Source: Rhizobacter koreensis
GTDB lineage: Bacteria; Pseudomonadota; Gammaproteobacteria; Burkholderiales; Burkholderiaceae_C
Reading direction: 5' to 3'
Assembly: GCF_013366375.1 (NCBI RefSeq)
Contig: NZ_JABWMJ010000003.1
Location: 434,001 to 498,000 of the forward strand
Length of the DNA: 64,000 nt
Shown piece after piece: positions 24,585-33,165 of this stretch (the stretch's first letter is position 1; each line of letters opens with the position of its first letter). The position numbers and the translations under genes are program-made. The notes under the pieces were generated by a model. It saw only the letters and a program-made list of their open reading frames with translations. It ran no database searches and was not told the DNA's origin.

Positions 24585-24871
24585 CGCAACAGGGTGCCTG
24601 CGGCCCCGGGTTGCCGGTCTTCCGGCACGGGAGCGCGTGGTTGTGATTGTTCGATCACCGCCAGCCAGCGCAGCAGCCGCGATCGCACCGCGCACACGCC
24701 CAGGCACGCGTCGAGCAGTCGCTCATCCGGTGCAGAGCCCGCCCTGGTCGCGTCCGGCTCCAACGCCAGCGCACAGAATCGCTGCATCGATTCGCGAGCG
24801 CCCAGCAGCACATCGACGATGTCGTTGTGCTCGGCACTGCGGTCGACCAAGCCCAGGGGGTCATCACGCAT
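24581..24871 (-). CDS. Small helical unknown protein in the isoprenoid-type operon
   Basis: A 96-residue, largely helical protein (HNDIVDVLLGARESMQRFCA, then LLDACLGVCAVRSRLLRWL). It overlaps both neighbours: its ATG lies 8 bases inside the preceding gene and its stop shares GTGA with the next. There is no membrane segment, signal peptide or recognised motif; three cysteines occur but not in a metal-binding pattern. Tight coupling implies a structural or accessory role in the same complex or pathway. Function unknown. Confidence 0.7.
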   Translation of the reverse strand: MRDDPLGLVDRSAEHNDIVDVLLGARESMQRFCALALEPDATRAGSAPDERLLDACLGVCAVRSRLLRWLAVIEQSQPRAPVPEDRQPGAAGTLLR

Positions 24872-25280
24872 GGCCGTCCTGTTCCCATCGGAACAGCTTG
24901 TCGAGCAGCTCGTCGCTGTTCTCGAGCGAGCTCAAGGTGAACAGGACGTCGAGCAGCTGCGTCGGCAGCACGCCCGGCGGATCGTGGTCGAGCAGGGAGA
25001 GGGTCGAAAAATCGAAGAGCAGGCCCAGGTGACGGACGAGGCGCGAATGACGCAGGCGCTCGTCCCACTCTCGACCTTCGGCGGTGTATCGGTAGCGCCT
25101 CCCTTCGGCGCTCAGGTACTGAAACGCGGCCTGCGCAGCCGCAGGGTGCTTCAGCACGCTCTTCTGGAGGTGGCGCAACGCCCCGAGCATCTCGTCTTCA
25201 CGATCCGCGAGCACGAGCGTCGGCACGCCGAAACCTTCGTCGTCGCTCAAGGCCGCGGGATGCGGATCACTGCTCGTCAT
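24864..25280 (-). CDS. Helical unknown protein in the isoprenoid-type operon
   Basis: A 138-residue protein from ATG 25280 (MTSSDPHPAALSDDEGFGVP). The start sits 14 bases inside the end of the preceding gene, and the stop overlaps the next start by 8 bases. Predicted mostly helical, with HLQKSVLKHPAAAQAAFQYL and a leucine-rich C-terminal half (PTQLLDVLFTLSSLENSDEL, then LDKLFRW). No known domain, signal or membrane segment. A longer open frame upstream is the shadow of the preceding gene. Function unknown; the organisation suggests co-translation. Confidence 0.7.
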   Translation of the reverse strand: MTSSDPHPAALSDDEGFGVPTLVLADREDEMLGALRHLQKSVLKHPAAAQAAFQYLSAEGRRYRYTAEGREWDERLRHSRLVRHLGLLFDFSTLSLLDHDPPGVLPTQLLDVLFTLSSLENSDELLDKLFRWEQDGHA

Positions 25281-26007
25281 AGAGGGTCGCCTCGAGCCAC
25301 ACCCGCGCATGCGGCTTGTTGCCCATGTGCACGGCGAACGACGCGCTGACGGCATCCACGCCGCTCGTGTCCGCGTTGCGGAGGTCGAGCTGGAGCTCGA
25401 CCACCCGGTGCGCACGCGCGGCGAGGATGAAGCGCGCAGGCTCGACGCCGGCAATCGCCCCTTGGACAGGGCTCCCGTCGCCGTCAGGTCGGTGCACTGC
25501 GCTGCTGGCGATGGAGACCTCGACCTGTTCCGAAAACCGATTCAGGCATCGGAAGCGCCCGGCCGAACGACCGGCTCTCGGGCATTGAACGAGGATGGTC
25601 TGCTGCAGCGTGCTCGCAGGCAATGCGGCGGGCGCAGGATGAAGCGGCGCGACCTTCGTCATCACTGCATCGACCAGGGAAGCGTGTTCGGCCAGCTTCG
25701 ATTCGACGCCCCGGAGCTTGCGCCAGAGCTGCTCGTACGCCGCGCCGTCGGCCTCGCGCTCGCGCGATTGCTTGTCGTGGATGCTGCTGAGGACCTCGGC
25801 CAGCCGCGCAACATCGACCGCAGCGCCAGGACCCCGACCCGCGGGCAGCTGCAACAAGCGTGTGATCGGCCGGGCGACATCCGCGGCGGGCGCGTCGTGC
25901 GAAAGGCGTTCGCGCGTACGCTGCTCATCGATCCCGCCGAACAAGCGCGCGAGTTCGTCAGGAGAAGCCGAGATGAGGCTCTGGGCGAAATTCAGAAGCG
26001 GGCTCAT
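25267..26007 (-). CDS. Unknown protein: coiled-coil N-half and beta-sandwich-like C-half
   Basis: A 246-residue protein. Residues 1-130 are helical with a likely coiled coil (IHDKQSREREADGAAYEQLW, RKLRGVESKLAEHASLVDAV). Residues about 140-246 look like an Ig-type beta domain (VEPARFILAARAHRVVELQL, ending ARVWLEATLYDEQ). Two cysteines (VQCPR, FRCLN) might pair. It follows the polyprenyl synthase by 12 bases with AGGCGAG before ATG 26007. No signal peptide. I know no family for it. The layout suggests an assembly or scaffold role, which is inference. Confidence 0.7.
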   Translation of the reverse strand: MSPLLNFAQSLISASPDELARLFGGIDEQRTRERLSHDAPAADVARPITRLLQLPAGRGPGAAVDVARLAEVLSSIHDKQSREREADGAAYEQLWRKLRGVESKLAEHASLVDAVMTKVAPLHPAPAALPASTLQQTILVQCPRAGRSAGRFRCLNRFSEQVEVSIASSAVHRPDGDGSPVQGAIAGVEPARFILAARAHRVVELQLDLRNADTSGVDAVSASFAVHMGNKPHARVWLEATLYDEQ

Positions 26008-26019
26008 CGTGGTTCTCGC

Positions 26020-27090
26020 CTAGGTCGCGCGGTCGATCGCATAGTCGGCCAACTCGAACAAGAAATCCCGGTGCCTCGAACGCGCCCAGCCGTCTGCCTC
26101 GTGCGCGAGACCGGCCCGAAACCGGCGTGCGAACCGGCGCGCCCGCTGACGCGCGAAGTCGAGGCTGCCGTGCAGCTCGACCAGACGCCGCAGAAACTCG
26201 ACGTCGCTGGCGCTGCGCTCGTGCGCGCGTGCGCTGGTGTCCAACTCGGTACCGAGCCGCGGCTGCCGCTTGGCGAGGATCTCCAGCGCCGTCGCGCGAT
26301 CTTCATGGGGCGCGGCATTGATCGCGTGAATGAGGATCAGCGTGCGCTTGCCCTCCCACAGGTCAGCCAGGGAGTCCTTCCCGTACGCATCGCCGCAAGT
26401 CGCGAGGTTCAGCACGTCGTCCTGGATCTGGAACGCAATGCCCAGCGGGATGGCGAGTCGCGCGATGCGGGCAACCGTCTCGTGCTGGGCGCCACCGATG
26501 ATCGCCCCAGCGGACATCGGGGCGATGAAGGAATACCAAGCGGTCTTCTTGTGGACCAGCCTGGAGTACTCCCCCAGTCTCCGAGGCACAGCGCCGGACT
26601 TGATCCAGTTGAGTTCGATCATCTGTCCCTCGGCGGTCTCGCATGCCATGCGTGCGATGAGACGCAGGATACGCAAGGCACGTCCCACGCCGATCACCGC
26701 CATGTTGTCGAGCAGCGGCCCGATCGCCAGCGCCAGCATACCGTCACCGACATTGACGGCGGAAGGGACGCCATGCAACGCGTTCAGGGTGAGCTCGTGG
26801 CGGCGCTTCGACGAGGCATCCTCGACGTCATCGTGGATCAGGAATGCGTTGTGGTAGAGCTCCAGCACCGCCGCCGTCGGCAGCACCGCGCTTTGGGCGC
26901 CGCCCAGCGCTCGGCAGACCGCCAGGCACAGTGCCGGACGCAACGCCTTGCCCGGGCGCAAGGGGTAGTCGAGCATGAGCCGATACAAGCCCCCCGTGTG
27001 GCGGTCGTCGCGCGGGATGACACGCCGGATTTCAGCCGCAATCATCTCCCGACAGGAGCTCAGGTAATCCTGCAGCGGGCGCGCGCTCAT
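26020..27090 (-). CDS. Polyprenyl (geranylgeranyl/farnesyl-type) diphosphate synthase
   Basis: A 356-residue trans-isoprenyl diphosphate synthase that condenses IPP with allylic diphosphates. The first aspartate-rich motif is LIHDDVEDASSKRR (D87, D88, D91); the second is FQIQDDVLN (D224, D225), with asparagine where many homologues have a third aspartate. The substrate-binding elements RPGKALRPAL and KKTAWYSF are present, as is GKDSLADLWEGKRT. Product length cannot be decided by eye. It heads the minus-strand operon that runs to the giant FAD oxidoreductase. It is probably separate from the housekeeping IspA/IspB genes, judging by the accessory context. Confidence 0.9.
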   Translation of the reverse strand: MSARPLQDYLSSCREMIAAEIRRVIPRDDRHTGGLYRLMLDYPLRPGKALRPALCLAVCRALGGAQSAVLPTAAVLELYHNAFLIHDDVEDASSKRRHELTLNALHGVPSAVNVGDGMLALAIGPLLDNMAVIGVGRALRILRLIARMACETAEGQMIELNWIKSGAVPRRLGEYSRLVHKKTAWYSFIAPMSAGAIIGGAQHETVARIARLAIPLGIAFQIQDDVLNLATCGDAYGKDSLADLWEGKRTLILIHAINAAPHEDRATALEILAKRQPRLGTELDTSARAHERSASDVEFLRRLVELHGSLDFARQRARRFARRFRAGLAHEADGWARSRHRDFLFELADYAIDRAT

Positions 27091-27108
27091 GGCCTGATGG
27101 GCAGAGGT

Positions 27109-30100
27109 TCAGGCGGCGCCGAGCACCGGTGCGGGGTAGAACATGGTTGCGAAGGCTGATGGGTTCCTGATCTGCTCTCTCGCCATGAAGGCCTCGGCCG
27201 GGGGCATGCGCTTGTTTTTCGCAAACCGGTGCGTCAACGCTTCGGCGTAGAGCTCCATGTCTGCGCTTCGGTAGCCCGCCGTCGCCAGCCCGACCAATCT
27301 CGTCTGGGCATCTTCCTTGCCTTCCACGCCCGCCACCATGCTATCGATCGCGGCTGCCATCGCGCCTGCGAACGGCAGATCGGTGGCCTGGATGCAGCGC
27401 GCGTCCTTGCGAGCGATCGAAAGCAGCCTCTGACGCTGGCTTGTGTCGTGGCTGCAACTGCATGCGGCAATCGCGGCGCGCGAACGGAGCTCGCGCAGGA
27501 ACGTGCTCAACGCGGCGAGCCGGAGGAATCCAGTTCCGGCGACTTCGGGCCACTTGCTTTCGATCAGGTCCCACGCACGCTGTGCTTCGCCCAGGTACAG
27601 GAGGAGGTTCGTCGCGGCGATCAGGTGATGAAAGTGGAGCGAGGTGAAGCGGTCTTTGGGTACCTTGTGCAAGCTGCCGTTGACGACCTTCATGGCGGCC
27701 TCGCAGTTGTCGTCTGCAGCCGCCACGAGATACCCCAGAAAGCTGGATCGAAAGACGTCGAAGAAGTATTCGTCACCGCGCTTGCGCGCGTCTGCGAGCA
27801 GGCCGGGCATCATGCCCCGCACATGGTCGATCTCGCCGACGAAGGCGCGTGCGGTCAGGGCCCAGCCGAGCAGGATCGCGACTTCGAACTGCACGCCCTG
27901 GCAACTGCTTCGGTAGATGGCGATCGCCTGCTCGGCGACGGAGGCACTCTGGCGCCATTCGCCTTTGAACCACGCCACGGTCGCTTCGGCGTGATACACG
28001 AAGGCTTGGTTGGCTGGCTCGTTCGCATGAGAAAGCAGTTGCCGAGCGCGCGTCATCATCGCGGCAGAGCGCTTCAGCATTCCACGACCGCCGACGTTCG
28101 CATAGATCGACGCTTCCAGGCCGACCGCGCGGAGCAGCCGAGTCGGCTCGCGTGCCTCGACAGACTCGCGCAGATACCAACTCGCCATGGCGTCGCCCAC
28201 CACGTAATCGAGCATGCAGGTGCCTTTGGCAGCGACCCACAGGGTGTCGAGCCGAAGCAGGGTTTCCGCGGGCACGTTCCCGGCCGGGCTCGCGGCGGCG
28301 CGACCAACCCGCAGGGCGAACAGCAGCCGGTTCAGCGTGGCGGTGCGCGTGGCAGAGCGTTGGTCGTGTGGGTAGGGAAGCGACAGATCGGCGAAGACGT
28401 TGCGAAGCAGATCGATGCCACTTGCCAGTAGCCCGGCGCAGAGGAATTGCTCCGCCGCGTGGACCTTCAATTGCGCCACATGCAGGCGCGGCGAACACGA
28501 ATGATCGAGCGTTTCGAGGCTGCGGAGGTACGCCTGCGCAGCCTTGCGGGACGCTCCTGCGTTCGCCAGCAGCATCCCCAACTCGGCATGCATGTCGCTG
28601 AGTTGGCCGCTCGCGTCCTCGTGCTGGATCGCCAAGGCCAGGAAATCGGCCGCCGTGGCGAAGTTCAGGCGGTTGGCCTCCTGGCGAGCAGCAAGCACCG
28701 CGACGCCCGAAGCCTGGGTCGTCAGCTCGGCGCCCAGCAACTGGGCGACGACGGCGCGCAGATCCGGATTCGGCGACTGCATCAGGACGTCGGCGATGCG
28801 CTTGTGCAGCAGACGCTTGCGTTCGGGCTGCAGCAAGCCGACGACGGCGCGCCGGATGCGGTCGTGGAACACGGCAATCCGGCTGCCCTCCTTGTCGGCG
28901 ATCTTCTTCAGGAAGTGCCCTTGGCACAGGCTCGTGACCGCCGCCTTCGCGTCAGAGCTGATGCCATCGACGCTCAGCAGGGCGGCCTCGTCCATCGGCA
29001 GGTCGCACAACGCGGTGAGCGCGAGCACCTCGTGCGCTGCGGGCGACAAGGAATGGAGGCGTTGCGACAAGGCAATCGCAGGATCGAATCGCCGGAGCTC
29101 CTGATCGTCGCCCCAACCATGTCTGGCAATTTCCCGGATGAAGATCGGCAGGCCGCCCGTGCCCTGGGCGAGCGACGCGCGCTCTTCTTCGGTCGACAAC
29201 GGGGCGCCGCTGAGATCCGCGAAGAACGCCGCGCTTTCCTCGACGCTGAGGGGCTTCAGGAACACGTGCGAGACGCGGCCCGCGAGCGCCTCACCTGAAG
29301 CACGCAGCGCGTCGAGCTGTTCAAGCGAAGCCGAGCGGCTCTCGGGGTGGTAGCTGATGACGACGAGGATGCGCGACGCGGTGGTTTCCAGGATGCGCCG
29401 CACGAACGGTCCACTGTTGGCGTCCGCCCATTGATAGTCGTCGATCCAGAGGACCAGCGAACGCGACGCGCTCAGCTCAACCAGGATCCGACACAGCGCT
29501 GCAAGCGCATGCTCGATGAGCACGAAAGGGTCGAGAGGCTCGCCTTCCAGGCGACCCTGCACGTCGAAACGCACGGCTTCGAGGACCGGGAACAAGCGGC
29601 GAAGACTGAAATACTCGAATGCCGAGACGCGCGGCGCAAGCAGGACGTCGTCCGCGAGGAATTCCGCAAGTCCGTCGATGATGCCGTCGAGCGCCGGGGA
29701 CCTGATCGTTTCCTGGTAATGACAGCGCGAGCACAACATCAGCGCACCCGAGTCGCGCACCGACGTGCTGGTGAAGTGCTCGACCAGCGACGACTTGCCG
29801 ACCCCGGACTCGCCTGCCACGGTGATGAGGTGCGGTGCGCCCTGGAGGGTCCGCCGCAGCGCGGCATTCAGTACCTCCAGGCTGCCCTCGCGGCCGATCG
29901 TCGAGAACTCGGTCGCCGGCGCGCGGCCGGCGGCACGGCGCGCCGCGCGCCCTCGATGGGCGTTCAGCGTCCGCAGGATCATGCTGCCGTCCGGCTGCTG
30001 TTCAGCTCTGGGTGCGGTCAGCGCTCCGATCAGATCAGCCAGGTACCCAGGACACTCCGGGGCCACCGCCATGACCATCGCAGCGCTCGGAGCGGCAATG

Positions 30101-30738
30101 GGTACGGCACCGGTAATCGACTCGAAGAGCATGACCCCGAGCGCGTACCAGTCGAAGCGGGGCGACGGCGGCGCGCCCGCGGCATGCTCAGGGCACATGT
30201 AGGCGAGCGTACCGGCCATGGCCCGACTCGATGCGCGCGAGCCGGCCAACGCCGACAGTCCGAAGTCGAGCACGACGACCCGATTCGCGTGGGAGACGAG
30301 GACGTTCGAAGGCTTGATGTCGAGGTGCACTCGTCCGATCGCATGGACGGCCAGCAGCGCCTCGACGAGGGCGCTGGTATTCGCGTTCAGTGCGGTGAAA
30401 TCGACGGTCCGGTTCGCGCCGCCGCCTCGGCGCACTGCGGTCACGAAGTCCTTGCCCTCCACGTACTCCATCGTGAAGTAGCACTGCGGAGGATCGACGT
30501 AGAGGTCGTAAAGGGAAACGATGTTGCGATGGGAGAGGGCGCTCAAATCCCGGAACTCGCGCTTGAAGCGCAGGATGTCTTCGCCCTGCGGAAATGCCAG
30601 CGACTTGAGCGCGACCGTGATGCGATTGCGCCGGTCGAACGCTTTAAAGACAAGGCTCGTCGCGCCCCGACCGAGGTACGCTTCAACGGCGTACCGCTCG
30701 GATACCGGTGCAATCCGCAGCTCGGGGGCCAGTTCCAT
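27109..30738 (-). CDS. Ser/Thr protein kinase-AAA ATPase-TPR regulator (PknK-like)
   Basis: A 1209-residue protein. Residues 16-215 are a Hanks-type kinase: glycine loop YLGRGATSLVFKA, catalytic lysine K45 (VALKSL), catalytic loop VHLDIKPSN (D140, a non-RD type because leucine replaces the arginine), and DFG at 158-160. Residues about 280-560 are a STAND-type ATPase with Walker A GESGVGKS (309-316) and Walker B SLVLWIDDYQWAD. The rest is TPR-like helices. No DNA-binding domain is seen at the C-terminus. AAGGG precedes ATG 30738. It ends 18 bases before the polyprenyl synthase start, in the same direction, so it may lead the same transcript and control the pathway (inference). Confidence 0.85.
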   Translation of the reverse strand: MELAPELRIAPVSERYAVEAYLGRGATSLVFKAFDRRNRITVALKSLAFPQGEDILRFKREFRDLSALSHRNIVSLYDLYVDPPQCYFTMEYVEGKDFVTAVRRGGGANRTVDFTALNANTSALVEALLAVHAIGRVHLDIKPSNVLVSHANRVVVLDFGLSALAGSRASSRAMAGTLAYMCPEHAAGAPPSPRFDWYALGVMLFESITGAVPIAAPSAAMVMAVAPECPGYLADLIGALTAPRAEQQPDGSMILRTLNAHRGRAARRAAGRAPATEFSTIGREGSLEVLNAALRRTLQGAPHLITVAGESGVGKSSLVEHFTSTSVRDSGALMLCSRCHYQETIRSPALDGIIDGLAEFLADDVLLAPRVSAFEYFSLRRLFPVLEAVRFDVQGRLEGEPLDPFVLIEHALAALCRILVELSASRSLVLWIDDYQWADANSGPFVRRILETTASRILVVISYHPESRSASLEQLDALRASGEALAGRVSHVFLKPLSVEESAAFFADLSGAPLSTEEERASLAQGTGGLPIFIREIARHGWGDDQELRRFDPAIALSQRLHSLSPAAHEVLALTALCDLPMDEAALLSVDGISSDAKAAVTSLCQGHFLKKIADKEGSRIAVFHDRIRRAVVGLLQPERKRLLHKRIADVLMQSPNPDLRAVVAQLLGAELTTQASGVAVLAARQEANRLNFATAADFLALAIQHEDASGQLSDMHAELGMLLANAGASRKAAQAYLRSLETLDHSCSPRLHVAQLKVHAAEQFLCAGLLASGIDLLRNVFADLSLPYPHDQRSATRTATLNRLLFALRVGRAAASPAGNVPAETLLRLDTLWVAAKGTCMLDYVVGDAMASWYLRESVEAREPTRLLRAVGLEASIYANVGGRGMLKRSAAMMTRARQLLSHANEPANQAFVYHAEATVAWFKGEWRQSASVAEQAIAIYRSSCQGVQFEVAILLGWALTARAFVGEIDHVRGMMPGLLADARKRGDEYFFDVFRSSFLGYLVAAADDNCEAAMKVVNGSLHKVPKDRFTSLHFHHLIAATNLLLYLGEAQRAWDLIESKWPEVAGTGFLRLAALSTFLRELRSRAAIAACSCSHDTSQRQRLLSIARKDARCIQATDLPFAGAMAAAIDSMVAGVEGKEDAQTRLVGLATAGYRSADMELYAEALTHRFAKNKRMPPAEAFMAREQIRNPSAFATMFYPAPVLGAA

Positions 30739-30973
30739 CACGAACCCTTCTCGATGGCATGCCGCGCGCGCGTCGTCGCCGGGACGGGCTGAAGGCGTCG
30801 TGAAGTCTACGGCCGATTTCCGGCGCCGAGGTGGCACACCCCCTCCACAACGCATTGTTGTCGTCGGCTGCGAAACCTCTGGCATGCTCCTGGTTACCCA
30901 CCAGGCACCTGTCGCGGCGAGACCCCGCGACCAAAGCCTGGGGGCCGACGTCCATTCTTCAGCAGGAGTTCTC

Positions 30974-31900
30974 GTGGGTGCTGCCCGCCCGACAAGCCCC
31001 GCACCCCCTGGCGGTGCGCTGATCCCCGTCCTGGGGCAGCAATGGGCGACCCAGAGCCGATATTTGCTGCGCGACGACATGACCCGCGTGGGGCGTGAGT
31101 TCGATTGCGACATCGTGATCCCGGATCGCGCGATCTCGCGTCGCCACGCGGAGTTCACATGGGAAGGCGAGAGCCTGATCCTGACGCCGTTGAGCGAAAC
31201 CAACGCCACCTTGGTCAACGGCCGCGTCATCGATCTGCCCACCCAGCTCAGGCTCGACGACACGGTCGAGTTCTCCGACGCCCGGTTCGGGGTCAAGGTC
31301 TATATCAATCCCACGTCGACATCAGCGTCGACGCAGCGCAGGACCGAGATGAACCGACGCGTGGCAGCGATCGTCTCGGCAGACGTGAAGGCCTACAGCG
31401 AAATGATGGAGAGAGACGACGTCACGACGATGCACGCCATCACGACCAGTCGAGCCCGGTTCAACGAGCTGAGCTCCGAGCATGGCGGCCGCGTCGTTGA
31501 CGCGGTGGGTGACTCCATCTTGCTCGAGTTCCCCAGCGTCTCGGACGCGCTGGCGGCAACGATTGCCTTTCAGGAGAGCACAAGACGATCGTCCGGCGCT
31601 GCCGACCGCGAACTCGATCTGCCATTCAGAATCGGCGTCAACGCAGGTGAGATCGTTACGCGGCGCGACGGTACGGTCTACGGCATTGCCGTCAACGTCG
31701 CGGCCCGCATCCAGAGCCTCGCGGAGCCCGGGCACATTCTGGTCAGCCAGGTAGCGCACGACCTGGCAGCGCGTCTGCCGGAGGGCTACCGGTTCGTCGA
31801 CGCCGGGGTTCGTGAACTCAGGAACATCTCCGGTAGCTATCGGCTCTATGGCCTGGCTCGGCTCGGCGAGAAGGAAGATCCGCGCGAGCCTATGGAATAG
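30974..31900 (+). CDS. FHA domain-class III nucleotide cyclase protein
   Basis: A 308-residue protein from GTG 30974, chosen because AGGAG lies five bases before it; the open frame extends further upstream, over the kinase gene start, without protein-like character. Residues about 18-112 form an FHA phosphothreonine-binding domain (TRVGREFDCDIVIPDRAISR then RHAEF). Residues about 127-300 are a class III cyclase domain with AAIVSADVKAYSEMME and GGRVVDAVGDSILLEF carrying the two metal aspartates. It is divergent from the adjacent kinase gene. A kinase beside an FHA-cyclase suggests that phosphorylation controls cyclic nucleotide synthesis (inference). Confidence 0.88.
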   Translation: MGAARPTSPAPPGGALIPVLGQQWATQSRYLLRDDMTRVGREFDCDIVIPDRAISRRHAEFTWEGESLILTPLSETNATLVNGRVIDLPTQLRLDDTVEFSDARFGVKVYINPTSTSASTQRRTEMNRRVAAIVSADVKAYSEMMERDDVTTMHAITTSRARFNELSSEHGGRVVDAVGDSILLEFPSVSDALAATIAFQESTRRSSGAADRELDLPFRIGVNAGEIVTRRDGTVYGIAVNVAARIQSLAEPGHILVSQVAHDLAARLPEGYRFVDAGVRELRNISGSYRLYGLARLGEKEDPREPME

Positions 31901-31923
31901 TGCTTGTGTCCGGATCGGCGGCG

Positions 31924-32550
31924 CTATCGGGCTGACGGTAACCTGCGGTGAATGACGTAGCAACCGTCGCGAAGGGAGACGTAGCCACCCGCGGTCAGAT
32001 CCTTGAGGACTCTGCTCACCATTTCCCTCGACGAGCCGATGCGTTCCGCGATGTTCTGCTGGGTTAATTTCTCCCGAATGATTCGTTCCGAACCGATCGC
32101 TTCGGACGTTTCCATGAAGAGGTATACGACCCGGCCATAGACGTCTTTGAGAGCCAGGTTCGCGACCTGCTTGGTCAGGCGTCGAACCATCCGGGTCAGC
32201 TTCTGCGAAAGATGAAATCCGAACTCGGGGTGATCGACCAGGAAAGCCCGCAGTTCCGCGCCGCGAACGATCAGGCAAGTCGACGGTGAAACTGCTCGCA
32301 CGGACGCTGAGCGAGGGCTGCCGTCGAGCGCGAGTTCCCCGACGTACTCGCCAGGATCGTGGTCTGCGAGGACCACGTCGCGTCCATCTTCCGAGCTCAG
32401 GTAGGTCTGAAGCCGCCCCGACAGCACGATGTAGATGGCGTCGCCGGGGTCGCCCTCATTGATCAGGATCGCGCCGGCACGGTATGAACGCGAGTGGCCG
32501 TGTGCACCCAGCGACTCGAGCAGGTCTTCAGGAATCCGATCTTCGTTCAT
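31924..32550 (-). CDS. Crp/Fnr-family transcription regulator
   Basis: A 208-residue regulator. The cyclic-nucleotide-binding barrel (about residues 20-130) contains YVGELALDGSPRSASVRA, which keeps the GE...PR-A pattern of the cAMP-binding phosphate cassette. The C-terminal winged helix contains LTQQNIAERIGSSREMVSRV with the recognition helix. No cysteine cluster of the Fnr type is present. It converges with the FHA-cyclase gene with only 23 bases between them. The pairing with two cyclase genes in the window makes cAMP response plausible. Its targets are unknown. Confidence 0.88.
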   Translation of the reverse strand: MNEDRIPEDLLESLGAHGHSRSYRAGAILINEGDPGDAIYIVLSGRLQTYLSSEDGRDVVLADHDPGEYVGELALDGSPRSASVRAVSPSTCLIVRGAELRAFLVDHPEFGFHLSQKLTRMVRRLTKQVANLALKDVYGRVVYLFMETSEAIGSERIIREKLTQQNIAERIGSSREMVSRVLKDLTAGGYVSLRDGCYVIHRRLPSAR

Positions 32551-32648
32551 GCCGCCGCACCTGGTCTCAAGCGGTGGGTCGCCGAAAAATCAAACCGGAG
32601 TTCATTTCGTGGGCCTCGTCTATCGCGGGCGCCGACGGCGTATTCGCC

Positions 32649-32719
32649 AATCCCGCGGGCGGAACTCGAAGCTGGATGCGCCCAGCCGGCAAGCGCTCGA
32701 TCCCTCGAACTGCGGCAAG
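32649..32719 (-). pseudogene. Decayed tRNA-Arg-like remnant
   Basis: Minus-strand bases starting CTTGCCGCAGTTCGAGGGAT match the first 26 bases of the intact tRNA-Arg(CCT) at 20 of 26 positions, and a T-arm-like TTCGAGTTCC follows at the right distance. The anticodon stem and acceptor pairing are lost. A 16-base sequence upstream (32748-32763) is identical to one upstream of the intact tRNA. It probably arose by duplication of the tRNA locus, as when a second element enters a tRNA site. The alignment is by eye. Confidence 0.45.
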
Positions 32720-32747
32720 GTAGCCTCGGCCACTCGGGTTATGAAGC

Positions 32748-32763
32748 GACCGGCAGTGTAAGA
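32748..32763 (-). promoter_or_regulatory. Duplicated tRNA-promoter-like sequence
   Basis: The minus strand reads TCTTACACTGCCGGTC, identical to 36640-36655 upstream of tRNA-Arg. TTACACT or TACACT would serve as a -10 element. No clear -35 box is seen at either copy. Confidence 0.4.
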
Positions 32764-32955
32764 CCTGCTTGCGAGCTGCGGCGCGAACGGCCCACACGCT
32801 GCGTTTCTCCCCGGGCGGGCGGGCGAGTTTCGGCGCGCCTGCTTCGACGCGCATCGGCGGCGCCAGGGAAGCGCACGATCGACGGAACCCTGACGCACGC
32901 GGAAGCGGTCGAAGGTTCACCGGTGGCGTGAATACGCGTTCGAACGAGCCGTGTC

Positions 32956-33165
32956 TCAGAGGCGCCCCTGCAAGAAGACCATGTACGACCGCGGGTGGCG
33001 GCCGTAGGTCGAATCGAGCTGCGACGGCGCGCTTGCGAAGCCGACGAGTCCGCCGACGCCCCACTTCACCGGTCCGGTGTGGACGAAGTCATGGATGTAG
33101 CCGACCGAGAACTTGCGGATCCGGAACGCCTGCCCGTGCAGGGGCTCGCCGCCGTGTTCAGGTTT
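32956..33165 (-). pseudogene. C-terminal fragment of an outer-membrane barrel-like protein gene
   Basis: Reading the minus strand from about 33165 gives roughly 69 codons ending at TGA 32956: EHGGEPLHGQAFRIRKFSVG, then YIHDFVHTGPVKWGVGGLVG, FASAPSQLDSTYGRHPRSYM and VFLQGRL. Alternating hydrophobic residues and the Y-G-x-x-P-x-S-Y-M-x-F-L ending look like the last strands of an outer-membrane protein. No start codon context is present; the frame begins at the junction with the GHKL ATPase remnant, so the 5' part has been deleted. The family is not identified. Confidence 0.5.
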
